Assembly: GCF_000165425.1 (NCBI RefSeq)
Contig: NW_001799008.1
Coordinates: 124,001 to 188,000, forward strand
Direction: 5' to 3'
DNA: 64,000 bases
Source: Paramecium tetraurelia
Lineage: Eukaryota; Ciliophora; Oligohymenophorea; Peniculida; Parameciidae
Part shown: piece after piece, positions 50,784 to 61,490 of the stretch
How the letters are laid out: every line of letters starts with the position of its first letter
How positions within the stretch are numbered: the stretch's first letter is position 1
Made by a program: the position numbers and the translations under genes
Notes under the pieces: model-generated
Database searches by the model: none
Told to the model about the DNA's origin: nothing
The model's input: only the letters and a program-made list of their open reading frames with translations

Positions 50784-51026
50784 CTTAATTCACTATTAAA
50801 TATTAAAATTAATAATATATAAAAGTTATTTATGGAGTCATTATTTTGATTTTTGGGAACATACCACAAGCTTTGATTCGAAATTAGTAATCGCGAAAGA
50901 TCGATGTTGTAATTCCGCAAAAATTGTGACATATATCATCCTTCTAGAGTGCTGATTTGCAATTTATCAGTAAAATTTTGACTTGAATTAATCAATTTTA
51001 AAAAATAAAAAAAGATTCCCTTAATT

Positions 51027-51825
51027 ATGAATTTCTAAAATTTCTTCGAAGAGCCCATTAAATTATCCTCTTACCAGTAATTACAACAACAGGGTAATAT
51101 ATACTTCACTATTCAAGCAGTTAACGAATAAAAGGAACAGAAAGTTAAATCAGATATTCAGAGCTTAGAGCACATTTGGGTTTAGTGGTTAAGCCAACAA
51201 CAAATGTCTCAAATCCAAAATGAAGACATCCAGAAGAAAAATGAGTCAATCGATGTAGAATGCACTCAAGAGACAAATGTATTTCTTTTAATTATAAGAT
51301 AGGCAGTTGAAAAGAGTGCTTAACTCAAAACCTTCTTTGAAATCCTGAAATCGAGAATAATAAATGAGAAATTGTATTCTACCATGACTCAAACATAAAT
51401 CACCCAATTTTTCGAAGAAGCCACAACCTAAATTTAAAACAAAATCAAACTCTATGAAGACATCTAGAAATTGAAATTGCTCTAAAATTATCCAAGTAAG
51501 TTATAATTTTGATATTCCCTCTAGCAAACACTAAGAGGACTTATTCAAAATCTGCTAATATGATACTCAAAAAATGGCTGATTGAGAATTACAACAATCC
51601 TTATCCAAAACCTTAATAGGTCGAGTAATTAGTCTAACAAACAAATTTAACTAACAAATAAGTATGAAAATTATCGATTTCCAATAGGTCTTAAATTGGT
51701 TTATAAATGCTAGAAACAGTCTTAAAAATAAAGCAAATTAAGAAAAAAAGTTTAAATAGATAGTTGAATGTAAATTCAAAGAACTTGCAATTATGAAAAA
51801 AAAAAAAATAGAACAAAGTATTTGA
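51027..51825 (+). CDS. TALE-type homeodomain protein
   Basis: A 239-residue product with introns of 24 nt (51279-51302), 29 nt (51496-51524) and 26 nt (51662-51687). Residues 1-140 are helical and Gln/Glu-rich. The homeodomain follows: SKRTYSKSANMILKKWLIEN, then YNNPYPKPQQVEQLVQQ, then LTNKQVLNWFINARNSLKNK. The recognition helix holds the invariant Trp-Phe-x-Asn-x-Arg. The Asn-Pro-Tyr-Pro before helix 2 is the three-residue insertion that defines TALE homeodomains. It should bind DNA in the nucleus, and the target is unknown. The last intron falls inside the recognition helix, just before VLNWF. The gene ends in a run of AAA codons. Confidence 0.88.
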
Positions 51826-52355
51826 TTATTTAGATAAAATCACTGAATATAAATTTGTTATTTATTATCATTATTTATATAAATTTAATTTTATATTATT
51901 AATTCATAATATATGGACATTACTAATGTATCAATGAGAAATTTAGAATAATAAAACATCATATTATTGTTCCTTCCAATTAAAACTAAAAATATAACTC
52001 CTTTAAAACCTAATTTTGTTTAAGACATATTCATACTTTCAACTCTTATTAAAACAATCCTATTCTAATTCATATTAATAATCCCTTTAATTTGAGAACA
52101 AAAACTAAATCTATCAAACAATTACAATTTTTAATTAAACATAACATTCATCCTCAGAATTTCAAATTACAGTATTTTATTTACCCTAAGATCAAATCTA
52201 AAATGGGGGCTATTATGCATTAAATTCTTCGCCCAAAACTAACAGCATGTTTCTCAGTTAAATTCACAAATTTATACCTTCTTATTTATCAATTTACTTT
52301 GAAAGAAATAAATAAAATTAATAAAATTCAAGTTTTAAACATAAATTATTAGTTA
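51826..52355. other. Convergent spacer, AT-rich
   Basis: Between the homeodomain gene and the minus-strand gene at 52356. A + strand frame from about 52050 stays free of TGA for some 170 codons, running into the opposite gene. Its composition is biased and no start or homologue supports it. Confidence 0.4.
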
Positions 52356-53063
52356 TCATTTGTACAATGTTAATTTAATATGGCTAACTCCATTTTTTAA
52401 TTCCCTTTTTAACGAATGTCTTTATTGTTAAGATGGTTAGAGTTCCTGTTTTACTTTACTTTGCGCTTGGGATTACCTAGAAGGAGTCTTGCTGAATTTT
52501 GTGTTTTGAAAAGGCAAATAACCTTTTTTTGGAGTTTCGATATTCTCATTAATTTATGAAAACTATTTCCTATGTATGGTAGGCATCTAATTCTCTTTAT
52601 TTTAATTCGATTCCTATTTTTAAGGAGTTGTTCCTGTCTTCAACAAAATAGGACTTTTTGACCGAATTTTGAAAGGAGAATTTGAAACTTCAGGAACATG
52701 TGATTGTCTTTGTTTATTTTGCAATCTTTCATTTATCTATTCTCTTAAAGTTTTGGTTGATTATTTTGTTTATTAATTCAAATTTTTTTCATTTTAACTT
52801 GTCTGTGGAGATTCTGAAATATAAAAACTTAATTTGTTCTCCTCTATAACGTATGATTCGCTAACTACTTATTATATACTGAAATTACTTTGTGGATGCA
52901 ATATAAAAGATTATTATGTTAATGGAGGATTCAAATTTACTATAGATTATATGCTTTAATTTTCGATGTTTGTCAAATGCTTGATATTGGTTAAGAGATT
53001 AGTAGGGAAAATGGGTGTTGGTGATAATGAAAACTCTAAGCATCTATTAATATATTCTAGCAT
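52356..53063 (-). CDS. Hypothetical Ser/Gln/Asn-rich protein
   Basis: An intronless 235-residue product beginning MLEYINRCLEFSLSPTPIFP. It is polar and low in complexity throughout, with Pro-directed serines (SNSPFKIRSKSPILLKTG, ETPKKGYLPF, SKTPSRQSQ) that look like kinase targets. It has a basic C-terminus (RHSLKRELKNG). No folded domain is evident. The divergent neighbour starts 21 bp away. Confidence 0.65.
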
Positions 53064-53084
53064 AAAAATTATTTATTAAATAAA

Positions 53085-54437
53085 ATGAAATCGATGTTAC
53101 ATATTATGCAGAAACGAGGTTCAGTTGTATTGATGGAACCGTATGATATTGATAGTATCTTTTAGCATTAATGATGGAATGGACAAGGTACAAGATAAAC
53201 ATCAGGTTGTGCAAACTTATGTGGAGTAAGTGAATCCCAAAACTGCAATTGCAATTGAAAAAGAGGTAATAAGATAAAGCGATTAAAATAGGAAGAAAGA
53301 TTAAACTAAAGATACTTTCATTTAATGAATCAACTGGAGAGATTAAAGTATTAAATACTCAAGTTAGAGGAGAAAAAGAAATCACAAGAAGAGTAATTAA
53401 ATAGAGTAATTCAATTAGTCTTGAGAATCATCCTTCAGTTAAAGAAGTGGTTGGAGAATTGCATAAGATTTCGACGTATGAAAAGGCTCTGAGTGAGAAC
53501 CATAGCAAAATGGTTGATGAGATCAAATTAAATAAAATGACTATCAACCAATTGAAATAGACTGTGTACTAAAAAAGAATAGAAATAAGAGATGTGGTAA
53601 GAGACTCATTCAGAATCCAAGAGGATATGATTAAAATAAGACAAGAAAAGAGAACGGTTTCCAGTATGCATATAGTTATTAATAAGTTGACAGAAATAGT
53701 GTTGATATGTTCTTAACAATCCCAGAAACCTCCATTCCAAAACCATAAATCCTACCCTCCCTTCCATTGAAGCAGAAATCAAAAAGCACTTTGCTTCATA
53801 TCATGAAAAATGTGCAATCGGAAAATCAATAAGAAGTATATATGAATAATATATTCCTTGAATAGAAAATTAATGATATAGTATACATTTATCGTCAAGT
53901 GTAAGAATTAAGGTCTAAAACATAATAATCTACTCGATTCATTTAGAAAATGACGAATAGATATTGTTAGATCAGAGGTTTATTATCTGAATGTGCTAGC
54001 ATATCTATTTAAAGTTTTAAAAACAAGCAAAAGATCACTAATAAAAATGGTTATGCCAATTCTATTTATTTTGATGTGAGTACTCTCAATAACAGTAAAA
54101 ATGAGAGCAGCATCATTAAAGAAAGGAAGATACAAAACATTTTGTATGATACTTTATAACAAATAATGATTGATTTGATAGATTCATAATAGAAGACTGA
54201 TTTGAATGGGTCATCTATTGCAGATTCGATGTATTTTAAATCTTATATTTTAGAATTCGTAATTCAGTAAGTTAGGAGTAGTTCATGCAATTCACATCAG
54301 TTCAAATTCTAGGATTGATGGCCTTACAACCTAGATTAATAACAGAACTGTTAGGGATATTTGAATTAAAGCAAAAGCAAGTTGGACTCTTATGCAATAA
54401 AACCAGATAATTGTCGAAATAATTAGAAGTTGTATGA
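53085..54437 (+). CDS. Hypothetical coiled-coil protein
   Basis: A 409-residue product needing five introns (25, 26, 26, 23 and 23 nt). Each repairs the frame, and the exon sum is divisible by three. The N-terminal half is coiled coil (EEERLNQRYFHLMNQLERLK, HSKMVDEIKLNKMTINQLKQ). The C-terminal half is helical and globular, ending LQPRLITELLGIFELKQKQV. No motif places it in a family. The intron-rich structure is unusual in a window where most genes have none or one. Confidence 0.65.
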
Positions 54438-54574
54438 TTCCTCGAAATTTATTAATATTATTAAGTATCTATATATATAATCATTTAACAAGTGACAATG
54501 TTTAAAGAACTGATGGAATATGCATTAAATAAGTTTGTCTATTAATTAATTCTTTCAAAATTCTATTTTCATTT

Positions 54575-55144
54575 TCATTGTTCCTATTTGCTTATAATAA
54601 TAACTAAATATCGCAACTTTTGTTTTCTTGTTTAACTACCATTTCTTTTTTTCTAGCTGACTAACATTTTATCTATAATAATGAATTCTTACTATTTAAA
54701 GAAGTATTTTACTTTTTATTCCAATTCTTGAATCTTCATTAACAATGTTGTGTTCTCGTTAAGCAATCTATCAAATTGGGTACAGCTAGTCTAGGATTGT
54801 TCTGTGCTTTTTCTAATGTAAGAGAATGACGATGAAACGATAGTTGGTTTATTTTATATATTTGGAGATCTGAGTATAAATATTGAATACGTTTCCAGAG
54901 GAGAGCTTTTTAAAGGCCTTTCTATGCTAAACTATCTCGCCGATTAAATTGCTTATTATTATTGGGATAGGAGCATATTGAACAAGGAGTCACCCTTTTT
55001 ATTATCAGTTGAATCTCGCATTTGTTTGCTGTAGTTTCTAATTATTTTTATGAGGTCTTACTGTGAAAGTTAGGTTGTGTTGTTTTAGTTATTCTTCACA
55101 GGTGTTAAACTACTGTTTAGTTTATGGTAATAACTTTGATTCAT
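54575..55144 (-). CDS. Hypothetical small coiled-coil protein
   Basis: A 189-residue product with no introns assumed. A possible 21-nt in-frame intron (GTATTC...CTCAG near 54874-54894) would remove seven hydrophobic residues. The N-terminus is polar, the middle Ser-rich, and a short coiled coil follows (FDRLLNENTTLLMKIQELEQ), then a basic tail. Not recognised. Confidence 0.6.
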
Positions 55145-55290
55145 TGTTTTACTAACAGAAATATTTTATTAATAATTGAACAATTTGCTTACTAAAGGTT
55201 GTCTAAATGATGGCGATAAGATTGTGCTTATTATTCTTTTATTATTAATAAATACCAAAATTCTTGACTTTTTATTATTTTATTAAATAT

Positions 55291-55921
55291 ATGGACTAGT
55301 AAGATTTAAATTCATTAGGATTACTTGGGATTCTTGATGTCCGTTTGATCTATTAGTTATCAAAATATTTATTGGTACGGGAAGTGTTATAATTGGGGTT
55401 AACAAATTCATTTTTTAAAGAATATCTCTTAAATTTCAAGAAAAGGGAAATACATTTAGAGTAACTAGAGTAAGTGACGGATGATGGAATTAAGTTATAC
55501 TTGGAATTAGATATTTCAGATATATACGATAAAATTACAGCTATTATGGCGACAGTGGAAACCAAAGATCAAGGATGGGCAAGTGTAAATATTTAATGTT
55601 CTAAGAGTCTAGGCCTCTTACTCGACGTCGTGGGTAACCTTGACTCTTTTCAACAACCCATAGGATTATCTAACACATGGGGTTTAACCATTCGAACACA
55701 TAATACATTCAAATTACAGGGAGGCCAAATACGCTTAAAGGAAGGCAACAATTACGGAAATTATGACCATTAATGATAAGAATAAATAGAAGTAAGAGAC
55801 TCTCCTTGGAATTGTTGCTAAGGGGGAATTTCAAAAGTTGGGGATAGTGCAGAAATGTCAATATCCAGGGTGGTAATGCTTTATGAAAAGTGGGAAGATT
55901 GAAGTTTGGTATAGAGATTGA
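55291..55921 (+). CDS. Probable F-box protein
   Basis: A 200-residue product with one 28-nt intron. The N-terminus LDVRLIYQLSKYLLVREVLQ, then LGLTNSFFKEYLLN, has the spacing of an F-box (Leu-x-x-Leu-Pro-like helix, then Leu-x-Leu...Cys/Asn-x-x-Phe). The C-terminal half is beta-rich with WASASYSTSWVTLTLF and LGIVQKCQYPGWQCFMKSGK, containing a Tyr-Pro-Gly-Trp turn. F-box proteins link a substrate-binding domain to SCF ubiquitin ligases. The F-box call is tentative. Confidence 0.55.
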
Positions 55922-56019
55922 TAGTATATTGATTGGTTTTCATAATTGTCAAATCACAATTATAAAGTATAAATTATAATATCAATTAACCACTTTATAA
56001 ATCATATATATATAAGAAA

Positions 56020-57553
56020 ATGAAGAAGAAAATGTAGAAGATGCACAGACACAAATTATTATATGAGGATGTTTTGAAATAAGTGGAGAAGGAGGATGTA
56101 TTCATAATTATAAGTATTAAAGGTGGCGTTTTTTAGCAAGTGCACGAAATTCAGAGATTAAGCACCACATCCAATCACCTTGGATAGGGCTCTGCAATTC
56201 CTGTGGTTAAAAGAGCAGGTAAAAGATGCTTAATTAAAAGGGTTTCAGAAGATTGATAGAAAGATAGCATTGCAATTTGGATAGAGGAGGGTGTGTAAAA
56301 TAGACTCTACTATGAAACATGATGGACCGTCGAGTGCCCGTATTATAAAGACATCCAAGATTGATTAGGGGATGATCAACGGTTGGCACAATGGTGCTGG
56401 AGATTCTAAATTCGACTTGGGTCCACAGTATAACATAAAGAAACTGGAGAAAAACGAAGAGGAAATTGAGTATGAAGAATTAATAAAGTAAGAACAACAG
56501 AGTCCAAGCGAATACAAGATCAAGCTCAATCATCAGGATCTATACAATAATGATATAAGTGAGAAATATGCATTCAGTAACATGGACACCAAATAATTGT
56601 TATAAAAATTAAATGAACTAAAATAAATCAATAAGTAAAAGAATGAGTAGCCTTAAGACTATGTGGAAGTGGAAGGCTAACGGTTTTACCATGTCCTAAG
56701 TGATATAGAGGATTACCTGGATAAGAAGGTGGACAATAAAACATTGATACAAGAAATGAGAGCATTCTAAACATTTTACCCAATCAAAAGAAAATTGCAA
56801 ATCAAATAATTAAATCCTGGAGATCCTCTGTGTTTAGGAACTGAATCCTAAACTGATGGTGCTTAGAAATCCACTTCCTCTCGATTATTTGATAGAAAGA
56901 GAACTTTTACAAATATGAAATGCGAACTATTCAATACGAATAATTACGTGTTCCATGTTAGAGAAGTGCCTAATATTGGTTAATAATTGAGGAGAAATCA
57001 CTTCTCCCAATTGATAGAAGAGTTGAGAGAAAATGGAATGAGAACGCCTAGGGAAATCCATGAGGTGTCTCCTGAAAATTCAATTAAGGCATCTCAGATA
57101 GAATCAAGTGAGAATGATACTAAATAGATAAGGAAATTTTATTTGAAGTTCCCGAAATAAAAAGGAGAATCAAGTCAAACGACTTCTAGGACAAAAAGTC
57201 AAAGATTCGGAACTTTGTAGTCTTAATTATCCCATTAGTATCCTCAATAACCTTAGAAGGCATCTATGAGCAATTTATATGGCAGTAGCACAGAAATACG
57301 ATTGGAGAGTCCTGGGAAGAGTAAGAATAGATTAGATTCCAGAATCGATAGGTATGTAAAATAGTATTTAAAGAACTAAAATACTATTTAATAAAATTAA
57401 AATGTTGATATGACAGTATTAAGGGAGAAATATAAAGTAATGTTTCGATTTATTATTAAGTCTTTGAAAACTGAAAGGGAGAAGGAGATTACTAGGATGT
57501 ATAAAAGTTAGTAAATTGAAGGGATTAATAATAAAACTGTTCATTTATAGTGA
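56020..57553 (+). CDS. Hypothetical protein
   Basis: A 502-residue product with one 25-nt intron near 56101-56125. Residues ~25-110 are the most ordered part: FFSKCTKFRDQAPHPITLDR, ALQFLWLKEQ and GPSSARIIKTSK. The rest is polar and Gln/Lys/Ser-rich, with a Tyr-His-Val-Leu-Ser-Asp segment and a helical end (KVMFRFIIKSLKTEREKE). No membrane span. Not recognised. Confidence 0.65.
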
Positions 57554-57587
57554 ATTGATATTACTCTACTTTTATAAATATATATTC

Positions 57588-58438
57588 ATGAAATTTTTGG
57601 TCGTTCTATTAGCCTTGGCTGCAGCATTTGACTACGATGAGAGTTTGGCCAGTCAATTGACAGCGTTCTCTTTTGGAGCCTATTGTGAAATTGAGGACAT
57701 AAATAATTGGAATACAGGTGCAATTAGTGAATAGTATCCTCACTTGACCAAAGTCTAGGTTTTCGAAAACGTTGATATGGTAGTTTCGAGATTTTATGTT
57801 AGAAAACAAGAGGATACATAGCATACAACTCATAAACATAGGCCATCACCGTAGTATTCAGAGGATCGGACAACATAAAGAATTTCATCGCCGATATTGA
57901 TACCAAGAAAACCAATTTCAATACAGCTTGCAGATGCCAAGTACATGAGGGCTTTTTGGCAGCATACTCATCACTCAAAATACATTTGGATGGATTACTT
58001 GGTGAATATAGGGTTAAATATCCATATGCTAAATTCCATGTGACAGGTCATTCACTAGGAGGTGCCATGGCTACCTTATTTGCCAGTGAATTGGCTATGA
58101 CTGGAGTCAAGGTGACTCTGGTTACTGTTGGTGCTCCAAGGGTAGGTGATACTGATTTTTATGATTGGTTTACTAAGCTATAAGTGACCCATACAAGATT
58201 AACGAACAAGAAGGACATTGCTCCTCATCTACCCCCATTCAGATTTGGTTTCGAACACGTGAACACTGAGGTTTGGTATTATGACGGAGTTTCTTATGTA
58301 ATTTGTGCAGAAGTCAAAGGAGAAGATCAAACCTGTTCAGTTTCTGCCACAAGAACAAACTTGAATGACCATCATTCCTATTTGGGTTGGTCGCAAAGTT
58401 CTTGCAATCCTGAACCTGTGAAGCAAATTTCAGAATGA
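57588..58438 (+). CDS. Secreted class 3 lipase
   Basis: A 275-residue product with one 23-nt intron. A signal peptide (MKFLVVLLALAAA) is followed by an alpha/beta-hydrolase of the fungal lipase type: AITVVFRGSDNIKNFIADID, nucleophile elbow FHVTGHSLGGAMATLF with the catalytic Ser, VGAPRVGDTDFYDWF, NKKDIAPHLPP with the Asp, and DHHSYLG with the His. Cysteines are paired as in secreted enzymes. It should act in food vacuoles or outside the cell. The gene at 58620 is a tandem paralogue in the same direction. Confidence 0.93.
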
Positions 58439-58619
58439 TTTTATAATGACATCATTTATCAATGTTCAAGATCTCAATAATATTCAAATCAAATTTCTTT
58501 ATTTGAGATTATTAGACATATTATTAATTAAAAGATCTTTTTCTCGAGTTTTCTAATTAAATGTAATACATAAGTATAGGATTTGAAATAATTTTGCAAT
58601 AATAAAATAATAAAATCTA

Positions 58620-59478
58620 ATGAGATCATCAGCTTTGATTTTAGTTGTTTTGGCAGCAACTGTCAGTGCAACATTCATCTATAATGAAGATTTGGCTAAA
58701 GAAGAGGCTGCTCTCTCATTCGCTGCTTATTGCCCTAATTCAGCTATCAATAATTGGAAGTTGGGCTACGTGAGTGGAAATTACCCAAATATTTAAAATC
58801 CTCAAGTGTTTGAAGATATCATTTAAGTAAGAAAGTACACATTATTCTTAGGGAACAAAAGGATACATCGCCTTCAATCCCACCTACAATGCCATCACAG
58901 TTGTCTTCAGAGGTTCAAGCAACATCTAAAACTGGTTGGACAACATCCAATTCGATAAGGTTGATTATAATGATGCCTGCAAATGCTAAGTTCACAAGGG
59001 ATTCCTTGAGGCCTTCAACTCCGTTAAGCCATAACTTGACACTCTCTTCGCCAAATATAGAAACATGTACCCAAATGCCGTCATTCATGTAACCGGTCAT
59101 TCTTTGGGAGCTGCTATGGCTACTCTTTATGCTACCCAATTGGCAATCGCTGGAAACTCACTCCAATTGACTACTTTCGGATTACCAAGAGTTGGTGACA
59201 AGGCCTATTATGATTACTTCTCCTCATTCACCAAAGTGACCCATTTCAGAGTTGTTCATGAGAAGGATGCTGTGCCACACGTAACCTCATTCATTTAAAC
59301 TTAGGTTCCCCCATAAAGCTTTGGATTCAACCACGTTGACAGAGAAATCTGGTACCACAGAGCTTCATACACCGTATGCTAATTGGACGAAGATCCCAAC
59401 TGCTCAGACTCAGTTCTTATTCCATCAGTCGCTGATCACAGCTTTTACATGGGATGGAGTTCATCAGTTGATTGTTGA
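58620..59478 (+). CDS. Secreted class 3 lipase, tandem paralogue
   Basis: A 277-residue product with one 25-nt intron at the same place as in its neighbour. Signal peptide MRSSALILVVLAATVSA, then AITVVFRGSSNIQNWLDNIQ, VIHVTGHSLGAAMATLYATQ with the nucleophile Ser, FGLPRVGDKAYYDYF, EKDAVPHV and ADHSFYMGW. The triad is complete. Compared with the left copy it has more G/C-ending codons, so it may be the more highly expressed one. Confidence 0.93.
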
Positions 59479-59571
59479 TTTTTAACATCAGAATACAATT
59501 AATAAAGATATCATTCTATATAAACTTCTCATTTCGAACTAGAATTAAGGACACATTATTTTAATTTGTTC

Positions 59572-60399
59572 ATGGATTTGAATGAAGAAAACATAGTCCA
59601 AATATTGGGGGAGTTCTTGGCTTCAGATGGTCTTCAATACTATACTTAGCTCTAAGAAATATTCTCGTGTTTATCGGATGAAGATTGTGATCATTTATTT
59701 TTTGATTTCATTCTGGGATTTCTAAAGAGTGAACCACCTTACAAATCATTACAATTGGTACATGCCTTCTTAACAGCAATTTCCTCACCTCAAACCTACA
59801 TTTGTGAATTGATTGAACAATAACATTATGAAATTTTGGCACTTCACTTGTAAATCAATAAATTCAATGACATTCAAATCAAATAGATTGTCTATGATAA
59901 ACTTAAAGAACAATCGACTGATTATAAACTAATATTTTTGCTTCAAAGGTTGTATTTTCTTCTTGATCCAAACAAACAAGATAGCGCAGAATAAATATTT
60001 GCTAATAATTTAAAAATTATCCCTTAAATCTTCTCAACCATTCAGGAAGATACCTTGGTTCAGTATCTCAAAGTTCAATCTCTTTTGGTTCCCTTTTGTA
60101 AGGAGGTTTAGCAATAGAAGTTAATGAAATTGTTGATGCTCATAAAGCAATAGAACAATGGAGTTGGAATTTAATTGCAATGGGCAATATATGAAGTATA
60201 TGAATAGATGGGATGCGATATAGATCCCCCTGAATTGGAAGAAGTTGAAAATAACCAAGCCAAGATCTCATTTAGATTGTACTATGTGAAGTAGAAGTTC
60301 ATGTAAAACGTTAAGCAAATATCTACTTTAATAAGAAGTGTTGAAGATGAACAAAAAGACAATTTTAAACTGTATACTCAGTGGCAATTATAAATATGA
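59572..60399 (+). CDS. Hypothetical all-helical protein
   Basis: An intronless 275-residue product made of amphipathic helices (ENIVQILGEFLASDGLQYYT, LQLVHAFLTAISSPQ, QKLMKLLMLIKQQNN), likely a HEAT/ARM-type or similar solenoid. No localisation signal. Not recognised. Confidence 0.65.
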
Positions 60400-60736
60400 T
60401 TAATTACAATTAAATTTACTAATACATATTTTTAAATAATAACCTTGTTAGTTCTATGATATTTAATAGAATAACAAGTAGAATTTATCTTAAGAGAAAT
60501 AGGATAGGATGATTCAAATGACATAATTACAACATCTATTCTTATTATTTGAACAATATATAAGTCTGTTCATAATTATAGTCAAAAAATTATACATCTA
60601 TATTCTCCCTCTCATAATTAGACTGACTCCCTGCTTACAGAAACATATTATATTTTACATATATTTTACTAATCCATACATGTTTATCAATAGTAAAAAT
60701 TAAATTTAATAAATTTATATACCATTAATTTACATA
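60400..60736. other. Intergenic, AT-rich
   Basis: Spacer between two + strand genes. Nothing recognised. Confidence 0.5.
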
Positions 60737-61437
60737 ATGAGCAAAAAAATACTAGTGATTACAGATATATCTCGAACTCTTCTATTAGCAGAACGATTAG
60801 GTAAATAGTTGTACTTGGATCGGAGAAGAGAATTAGATAACATAAAACCAAATGACAAATATGAAAATTATAGTATAATCTGGAGACCAGGAAGAGAATT
60901 CTTTCTTGATTCGCTTATGATTAAATATAGAGACAGATTTGATGTTGCAGTATGGTCAAGTTTAGACAGAGACAAGACTGCCGCCTTTGCCAAGTCCTTT
61001 TTTGGAAAACATTTTAGGAATTTACTTTTTGTCAGCACCTGCAATCGTGAATAATATGAAGGTACATAAAAAGAGTATAGCACTGAGCCAATCAGAATTG
61101 ATAGAGATTTATCTTTGATCAACTAGAAATTTTCAAATTATGATCTTCCTAATATAGTGATGGTGAATGTATTCCCCAATCTGATGGAATAACACTCTTG
61201 TATTAATTTTGTAATTATGAAGTTAACGATATCATTCTACCCAAATTTGATCCTCAATATGTTGATGTATAAACAGATGGGTCTCTAGATTTATTGGTGA
61301 AATATTTGAATGGACTCTCAATGTTAATAAATAAACAGAGAGTATAAGATATTAGAACAGCTATAAGGGCAAAACCTATATAGAATATGGACAAGAGAAT
61401 GGAAAATCTACGTAATAAAATGCACGAGTATTTATGA
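60737..61437 (+). CDS. FCP/SCP-like HAD protein, degenerate active site
   Basis: A 225-residue product with one 23-nt intron. The order of elements is that of FCP1/SCP phosphatases: an N-terminal strand, YSIIWRPGREFFLDSLM (usual Arg-Pro-Gly), FDVAVWSSLDRDKT, and late NDIILPKF. The catalytic loop, normally Asp-x-Asp-x-Thr, reads ITDISRTLL: the first Asp and the Thr are kept, but the second Asp is Ser. The usual Val-Asp-Asp of motif III is VMVNVFPN. Both changes argue for loss of phosphatase activity. Members normally act on the RNA polymerase II tail or other phosphoproteins. Confidence 0.65.
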
Positions 61438-61490
61438 TTTATGTATATAAACCTTATTAAATGGGTCTTACATCATTAATAATTAATTAA

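Noticed and set aside
52050-52560. A ~170-codon + strand frame without TGA
   Set aside because: With TGA as the only stop in AT-rich DNA such frames arise by chance. It runs through the opposite gene at 52356 and lacks a start or homologue.
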